The position numbers were made by a program, and so were the translations under genes. The notes under the pieces were generated by a model that saw only the letters and a list, made by a program, of their open reading frames with translations, was not told the DNA's origin and made no database searches. Shown here one piece after another: positions 59,482 through 64,000 of a stretch of DNA of 64,000 bases. Source of the DNA: Streptomyces pseudovenezuelae (GTDB lineage Bacteria; Actinomycetota; Actinomycetes; Streptomycetales; Streptomycetaceae). Position 1 is the stretch's first letter; every line of letters starts with the position of its first letter. The DNA lies in NCBI RefSeq assembly GCF_029892565.1, contig NZ_JARXVH010000007.1:372001-436000 (forward strand), in the 5' to 3' direction.

Positions 59482-60852
59482 ATGAAACACAAACCGGTCG
59501 CCGCCGCGGCGGCCCTGCTCCTGTTCCCTCTGTCGGCCTGCGGCGGCAGCGCCTCGGCAGGCGACGGCTCCGTCGTCACCGTCACCGTCGGCTACCAGTC
59601 CAAGACCATCAACACGGTCACCGCGGGCACCCTCCTGCGCTCCCTCGGCTACTTCGAGAAGGACCTCAACGCCCTCCACGACGGCCACACCTACAAGGTC
59701 GACTGGCAGGACTACGCCACCGGCGCACCCATCACGGCCCAGATGACCGCCGGAAAGATCGACATCGGCTCGATGGGCGACTTCCCGCTGCTCATCAACG
59801 CGGCCCGCGGCAAGCAGCTCGGCAAGCCGACCCGCCTGGTCTCCATCACCGGCTACAACCTCCGCGGCGGCCTCAACACCGTCGTCACCGCACCCGACTC
59901 CACACTCACCTCCCTCACGGACCTCAAGGGCAAGAAGGTCTCCACGAGCATCGGCTCGGCCGCCGACGGCACCCTCGTACGCGCCCTCCAAGAGGCCGGC
60001 ATCGACCCCGACAAGGGCATCGAGAAGCTCAACCAGCAGCCCGCGGTGGGCGCTTCGGCCCTGGTCGCCGGCAGCGTGGACGCGCTCTCCCAGTTCGTCG
60101 CCTGGCCCGGCCTGCTCACCTACCAGGGCAAGGCTAAGGCCCTGTACGACGGCGCCCAGTTGAACCACCCGACCTTCCACGGCGTCACCGCCCGTCAGGA
60201 CTTCGCCGAGCAGCGGCCCGCCGTCCTGGAGGCCTTCCTCAAGGCCCAGTCCGAGGCGACGGACTACCTCAACGCCCACCCCGTCGCCGCCGCCGAGAAG
60301 GTCGCCAAGGCCACCGAGCTGCCCGCCGAGGTCGTCTACCTCTACAACGGCGCCCACGGCATCGCCACCTTCGACCCGGCGATCAAGCCCCAACTCGTCG
60401 CCGCGCTCAAGGAGGACGTCTCCGTCCTGAAGGCCGCGAAGCTGACCGGCGACGTGGACGTGGACTCCTTCGTCGACGACCAGTACGCCAAGAAGGCCCT
60501 CGGCGCGGACTACGCCACCCGACTCGCCGCGAAGCCGGCTGCCGCCGCGAGCGAGGTGTGGCCGAAGGGATCGACAGGTGCGGCAGGTTCGGCGGGTTCC
60601 GAGAAGACGCTCGCCTTCAAGTCCCCTGCCGAGGCGCTGAGTTACGTCGCCCGGCACCGGAACGGCATCCGCGCCGCCTACGTCCCCGACGCCACCACCG
60701 GCACCCTGTGGTTCGCCGACAAGGCGGTGTGGGTGACCGATGGCGAGGAGTTGCTGCCGTTCGTGGCACCGGCGACCGCGAAGGCGTACATCGCCGCCCA
60801 CGGTGGCGCCCGCGTCATCACGTACGCCGACGCGCTGGAGCAGGCATCGTGA
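59482..60852 (+). CDS. ABC importer binding lipoprotein with NosL-like C-terminal domain
   Basis: 456-residue exported lipoprotein: signal AAAAALLLFPLSAC, lipobox LSAC with the modified cysteine at residue 20. Residues 30-360 form an SsuA/TauA/NrtA-type binding domain (GYQSKTINTVTAGTLLRSLG, KIDIGSMGDFPLLINAARGK, DLKGKKVSTSIGSAADGTLV). Residues about 378-456 differ: IRAAYVPDATTGTLWFADKA, VWVTDGEELLPFVA and YIAAHGGARVITYADALE resemble the C-terminal half of NosL, without a visible copper-binding cysteine pair. A Gly/Ala/Ser linker (GSTGAAGSAGS) joins them. The gene stop overlaps the permease start. Confidence 0.87.
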   Translation: MKHKPVAAAAALLLFPLSACGGSASAGDGSVVTVTVGYQSKTINTVTAGTLLRSLGYFEKDLNALHDGHTYKVDWQDYATGAPITAQMTAGKIDIGSMGDFPLLINAARGKQLGKPTRLVSITGYNLRGGLNTVVTAPDSTLTSLTDLKGKKVSTSIGSAADGTLVRALQEAGIDPDKGIEKLNQQPAVGASALVAGSVDALSQFVAWPGLLTYQGKAKALYDGAQLNHPTFHGVTARQDFAEQRPAVLEAFLKAQSEATDYLNAHPVAAAEKVAKATELPAEVVYLYNGAHGIATFDPAIKPQLVAALKEDVSVLKAAKLTGDVDVDSFVDDQYAKKALGADYATRLAAKPAAAASEVWPKGSTGAAGSAGSEKTLAFKSPAEALSYVARHRNGIRAAYVPDATTGTLWFADKAVWVTDGEELLPFVAPATAKAYIAAHGGARVITYADALEQAS

Positions 60853-61736
60853 GCGGGCGCCCGAAACAGGCGGGCCGGTATGTGCTGCGGCTCGGCTCGC
60901 TCGCCGCCGCCCTCGGCATCTGGCAGCTCCTGACCAGCCTGGACGTCGACCTGTGGCTGCGCTTCTCGCAGTTCCCCACGGTCGCCGACGTGGCCCGCGC
61001 CTTCGCCGACCGGGTGTCCGGACCGGACTACTGGACGGACCTCACCGACAGCCTCACCCGTATCCTCACCGGCTTCCTGCTCGCCGCCGTCCTGGGCGTG
61101 GCCACCGGCGTGCTCGTGGCCCGCTCGCGGCTCGCCGAGGACCTGCTCGGCCCGGTCCTCGAAGTCCTGCGTCCGATCCCGGCCATCGCCCTGGTCCCCG
61201 TCGCGATCCTCCTCTTCCCCTCCAACGAACAGGGCATCGTCTTCATCACCTGCACCGCCGCCTTCTTCCCGGTCCTGGTCTCCACCCGGCACTCGGTCCG
61301 CGCGCTCACCCCGGTGTGGGAGGAGGCGGTGCGCACCATGGGCGGCGGCCGGTGGCGCGTCCTCGGCTCGGTCGTCCTGCCGGGCGCACTGCCCGGCATC
61401 TTCGGCGGCCTGTCGGTCGGCATCGGCGTCTCGTGGATCTGCGTGATCTCCGCCGAGATGATCTCCGGCCAGTACGGCGTCGGTTACCGCACCTGGCAGG
61501 ACTACACCATCGTCAACTACCCGGGCGTCTTCGTCGGCATGGTCACCATCGGCATCCTCGGCTGGCTCACTTCCACGGCGGTGGAGTTGCTCGGTCGGAG
61601 GCTGACGCGCTGGCTGCCACGGACGTCGTACATGTCCGGCGGGCGCCCTGCGCGTCGAGTGCGCGGTACCACCACCGCCCGCGCGCCGGTCGCCCCCAGG
61701 AGCAAGGAGGACGTGCCCCATGACCAGCTCGTCTGA
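60849..61736 (+). CDS. ABC importer permease, SsuC/TauC type
   Basis: 295-residue inner-membrane permease with six helices. The EAA loop is WEEAVRTMGGGRWRVLGSVVLPGALPGIF near 155-185, and the RPIPAIALVPVAILLF helix is typical of nitrate/sulfonate/taurine importers. The GTG at 60849 overlaps the binding-protein stop (GTGA). The C-terminal 35 residues are Arg/Pro-rich. Its final 17 bases overlap the ATPase gene. Confidence 0.92.
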   Translation: MSGRPKQAGRYVLRLGSLAAALGIWQLLTSLDVDLWLRFSQFPTVADVARAFADRVSGPDYWTDLTDSLTRILTGFLLAAVLGVATGVLVARSRLAEDLLGPVLEVLRPIPAIALVPVAILLFPSNEQGIVFITCTAAFFPVLVSTRHSVRALTPVWEEAVRTMGGGRWRVLGSVVLPGALPGIFGGLSVGIGVSWICVISAEMISGQYGVGYRTWQDYTIVNYPGVFVGMVTIGILGWLTSTAVELLGRRLTRWLPRTSYMSGGRPARRVRGTTTARAPVAPRSKEDVPHDQLV

Positions 61737-62610
61737 GGTCCGCACGGCGGGCTCTTCCGGCACCCGGCCATCCGACCCTTCCGGCGTCCGCCCGACGGAC
61801 TCCCCCGGCGCCCGCCCAACCGACTCCCCCGGTGTCCACCCGACCGATACCTCCGGCGCCCGCCCGGCCTCCTCCCGCACCGGCGCGGCGCTGGCCCTGC
61901 GCGAAGCCACCCTCGGTCGACCTGGCGCACCCGTGCTCGACGCCGTGGACCTCGCCGTCTCCCCCGGCGGGATCCTCACCGTCGTCGGAGCGTCCGGCTG
62001 CGGCAAGTCGACCCTGTTGCGCACGCTGGCCGGGCTGTTGTCGCCGCTCGCCGGAGAAGTCACCCAGGACGGGCGCCTGTTGACGGGTCCCGGCGCCGAC
62101 CGCGCCCTGATCTTCCAGGAGGACGCTCTCCTGCCATGGCGCACTCTGCGCGCCAACGTCGAACTCCCCCTCGCCATCAAGGGGTTGCCGCGCGCCGAAC
62201 GCCGGGCCCAGGCCGACTCCTGGCTCGACCGCGTCGGACTCGCCCCGCTCGCCCGGCAGTTGCCGCACCGCGTCTCCGGCGGGCAGCGCCAGCGCGCCCA
62301 ACTCGCCCGCGCCCTCGCGGGAGCGCCGCGTGCCGTCCTGATGGACGAACCCTTCGGCGCCCTCGACGCCCAGACCCGCGCCGGCATGCAGGACCTGCTG
62401 GTCGAGGTGTTGCGCGGCACGGGCGCGACCGTCGTCTTCGTCACCCACGACGTGGACGAGGCCCTGTTCCTCGGCGACCGCGTGGCCCTCCTCGGCGCCG
62501 GCCGGCTGACGGCCGTACGCGATGTGCCGCGCCCGCGCGACCGTACGACGCACGACGACCCGGCGCGCACCGCCCTGCGGCGCGAAGTCCTCACCTCGCT
62601 CGGTACCTGA
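61720..62610 (+). CDS. ABC importer ATP-binding protein, SsuB type, with repeat N-terminus
   Basis: 296-residue ATPase. Walker A is GASGCGKSTLLRTL near 90-103, Q-loop IFQEDALLPWRTL, signature HRVSGGQRQRAQLARAL, Walker B AVLMDEPFGALDAQT, switch FVTHDVDEAL, all as in SsuB/TauB. Residues 8-52 are a low-complexity segment of about four SGVRPTDSPGAR-like units not found in ordinary SsuB. The ATG at 61720 has AGGAGG eight bases upstream, so the repeat is within the translated frame. The flavoprotein gene begins 11 bases after the stop. Confidence 0.92.
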   Translation: MTSSSEVRTAGSSGTRPSDPSGVRPTDSPGARPTDSPGVHPTDTSGARPASSRTGAALALREATLGRPGAPVLDAVDLAVSPGGILTVVGASGCGKSTLLRTLAGLLSPLAGEVTQDGRLLTGPGADRALIFQEDALLPWRTLRANVELPLAIKGLPRAERRAQADSWLDRVGLAPLARQLPHRVSGGQRQRAQLARALAGAPRAVLMDEPFGALDAQTRAGMQDLLVEVLRGTGATVVFVTHDVDEALFLGDRVALLGAGRLTAVRDVPRPRDRTTHDDPARTALRREVLTSLGT

Positions 62611-62621
62611 AAGGCCCCCCG

Positions 62622-64000
62622 GTGACCACCGTGAACACTCCCCCGGCGACTCCCGTGCACACGCCCTTGGAGATCCCCGCGCTCGCCGACGCCGAGGAAC
62701 TCACCTGCGACGTCCTCGTCATCGGCGGCGGCACCGCCGGCACGATGGCCGCGCTGACCGCCGCCGAGCACGGCGCGGACGTGATCCTGCTGGAGAAGGC
62801 CCACGTCCGGCACTCCGGCGCCCTCGCCATGGGCATGGACGGCGTCAACAACGCGGTCATCCCCGGCCGCGCCGAGCCCGACGACTACGTCGCCGAGATC
62901 ACCCGCGCCAACGACGGCATCGTCGACCAGTCCACCGTCCGCCAGACCGCCACTCGCGGCTTCGGCATGGTGCAGCGCCTGGAGTCGTACGGCGTGAAGT
63001 TCGAGAAGGACGAGCACGGCGAGTACGCGGTCCGCCAGGTCCATCGCTCGGGCTCGTACGTGCTGCCGATGCCGGAGGGCAAGGACGTCAAGAAGGTCCT
63101 GTACCGGCAGTTGCGGCGGCGCGAGATGCGCGAGCGGATCCGCATCGAGAACCGGGTGATGCCGGTGCGGGTGCTGACCGTTGATGGGCGGGCCGTGGGG
63201 GCGGTCGGCTTCAACACGCGCACCGGCGCCTTCGTCACCGTCCGCGCCGGCGCGGTGATCCTGGCCACCGGCGCGTGCGGCCGACTCGGCCTGCCCGCCT
63301 CCGGCTACCTGTACGGCACCTACGAGAACCCGACCAACGCGGGCGACGGCTACGCGATGGCCTACCACGCGGGCGCCGAACTCACCGGCATCGAGTGCTT
63401 CCAGATCAACCCGCTGATCAAGGACTACAACGGCCCCGCCTGCGCCTACGTCGCCAACCCCTTCGGCGGCTACCAGGTCAACCGGCACGGCGAACGCTTC
63501 GTCGACTCCGACTACTGGTCCGGCCAGATGATGGCGGAGTTCGCGGCGGAGGTGGCGAGCGACCGGGGGCCCGTGTACCTGAAGTTGAGCCACCTCCCGG
63601 AGGAGTCGATCTCCGCTCTGGAGTCGATCCTGCACTCCACCGAGCGCCCGACCCGCGGCACCTTCCACTCCGGCCGCGGCCACGACTACCGCACCCACGA
63701 CGTCGAGATGCACATCTCCGAGATCGGCCTGTGCGGCGGCCACTCGGCCTCCGGCGTCCGCGTCGACGACCACGCCCGCACGACCGTCCCCCGCCTGTAC
63801 GCCGCCGGCGACCTGGCCTGCGTGCCGCACAACTACATGATCGGCGCGTTCGTCTTCGGCGACCTGGCGGGCGCGGACGCCTCCCAATACACGGCGTACG
63901 AAGGGGAGTTGCCGACCGCCCAGCTCCGCGAGGCGCATGAGCTGATCTACCGCCCGCTGGGCAACCCGGACGGCCCGCCGCAGACCCAGGTCGAGTACAA
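62622..64000 (+). CDS. Fumarate reductase/AprA-superfamily flavoprotein, 3' end outside window
   Basis: FAD-dependent oxidoreductase; 459 codons are visible and the frame is open at the edge. The FAD motif VLVIGGGTAGTMAALTAAEHG lies at about residues 32-52, followed by LLEKAHVRHSGALAMGMDGV. The RSGA.AMG-type pattern is more like adenylylsulfate reductase alpha than fumarate reductase. The capping region and VILATGACGRLG, NAGDGYAMAYHAGAEL and RLYAAGDLACVPHN complete the fold. The GTG at 62622 follows GAAAGG. It is translated right after the importer ATPase and is probably the catalytic unit using the upstream ferredoxin. The substrate is unknown; a sulfur compound is a guess. Confidence 0.85.
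   Translation, partial: MTTVNTPPATPVHTPLEIPALADAEELTCDVLVIGGGTAGTMAALTAAEHGADVILLEKAHVRHSGALAMGMDGVNNAVIPGRAEPDDYVAEITRANDGIVDQSTVRQTATRGFGMVQRLESYGVKFEKDEHGEYAVRQVHRSGSYVLPMPEGKDVKKVLYRQLRRREMRERIRIENRVMPVRVLTVDGRAVGAVGFNTRTGAFVTVRAGAVILATGACGRLGLPASGYLYGTYENPTNAGDGYAMAYHAGAELTGIECFQINPLIKDYNGPACAYVANPFGGYQVNRHGERFVDSDYWSGQMMAEFAAEVASDRGPVYLKLSHLPEESISALESILHSTERPTRGTFHSGRGHDYRTHDVEMHISEIGLCGGHSASGVRVDDHARTTVPRLYAAGDLACVPHNYMIGAFVFGDLAGADASQYTAYEGELPTAQLREAHELIYRPLGNPDGPPQTQVEY

Noticed and set aside
60678..63938. 1086-codon open frame on the minus strand opposite the importer cluster
   Set aside because: It is the antisense of four well-supported plus-strand genes and has only low-complexity Arg/Gly/Asp sequence.

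Overview
The window is typical of a Streptomyces chromosome. It has very high GC, GTG and TTG starts, many ATGA/GTGA-overlapping operons, dispersed GC-rich hairpin repeats, a rare TTA codon and several Streptomyces-type protein families. The gene order from the nuo block through two sensor kinases, the 2-oxoacid:ferredoxin oxidoreductase and the polyprenyl synthase resembles the core region of S. coelicolor that carries the second, partial nuo cluster. That comparison is from memory and was not computed.

Layout, 0-16.5 kb: a minus-strand operon nuoABCHIJKLM (nuoM cut by the window edge) lacks nuoD, E, F and G between nuoC and nuoH. Divergent from it are two tandem paralogous sensor kinases and one NarL/FixJ-type response regulator, then korA-korB. 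A strong hairpin ends korB, followed by two small Streptomyces genes, one with a TTA codon. 16.7-29 kb: a divergent HxlR regulator and QorB-like reductase sharing a palindrome, RarD, a VOC protein, a secreted M28 aminopeptidase, a TPR protein diverging from a P-loop-like DUF6668 protein, an operon of a LolA-like protein with a two-gene ABC exporter, a secreted CHRD/DUF3455 protein and a polyprenyl diphosphate synthase.

29-43 kb: a peptide/H+ symporter is paired with an S15-type hydrolase, followed by a c-di-AMP riboswitch controlling a secreted lytic transglycosylase and a HAD phosphatase. Next is a galactan-utilisation locus: a LacI regulator, a sugar ABC importer (two permeases and a lipoprotein), a GH42 beta-galactosidase and a secreted GH53 endo-galactanase. 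The importer and hydrolase genes diverge from a region with two mirror-image LacI operators. A secreted I36-like protein follows.

43-58 kb: a membrane Ser/Thr kinase with an extracellular ricin-type lectin domain is followed by debris of an HTH regulator and an integrase. Then come a large secreted subtilase, a GntR (YtrA-type)/ABC operon, a decayed MmyB-type regulator, a flavin monooxygenase-like protein with an ATP-grasp enzyme, fumarylacetoacetase and an M56 metallopeptidase.

58-64 kb: a GntR/UTRA regulator heads a plus-strand cluster: a two-cluster ferredoxin, a binding lipoprotein with a NosL-like C-terminus, an SsuC/SsuB-like permease and ATPase, and a flavoprotein of the fumarate reductase/AprA superfamily running off the window. 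This is the most unusual module here. It looks like an importer tied to an AprAB-like redox pair of unknown substrate, with sulfur compounds the best guess.
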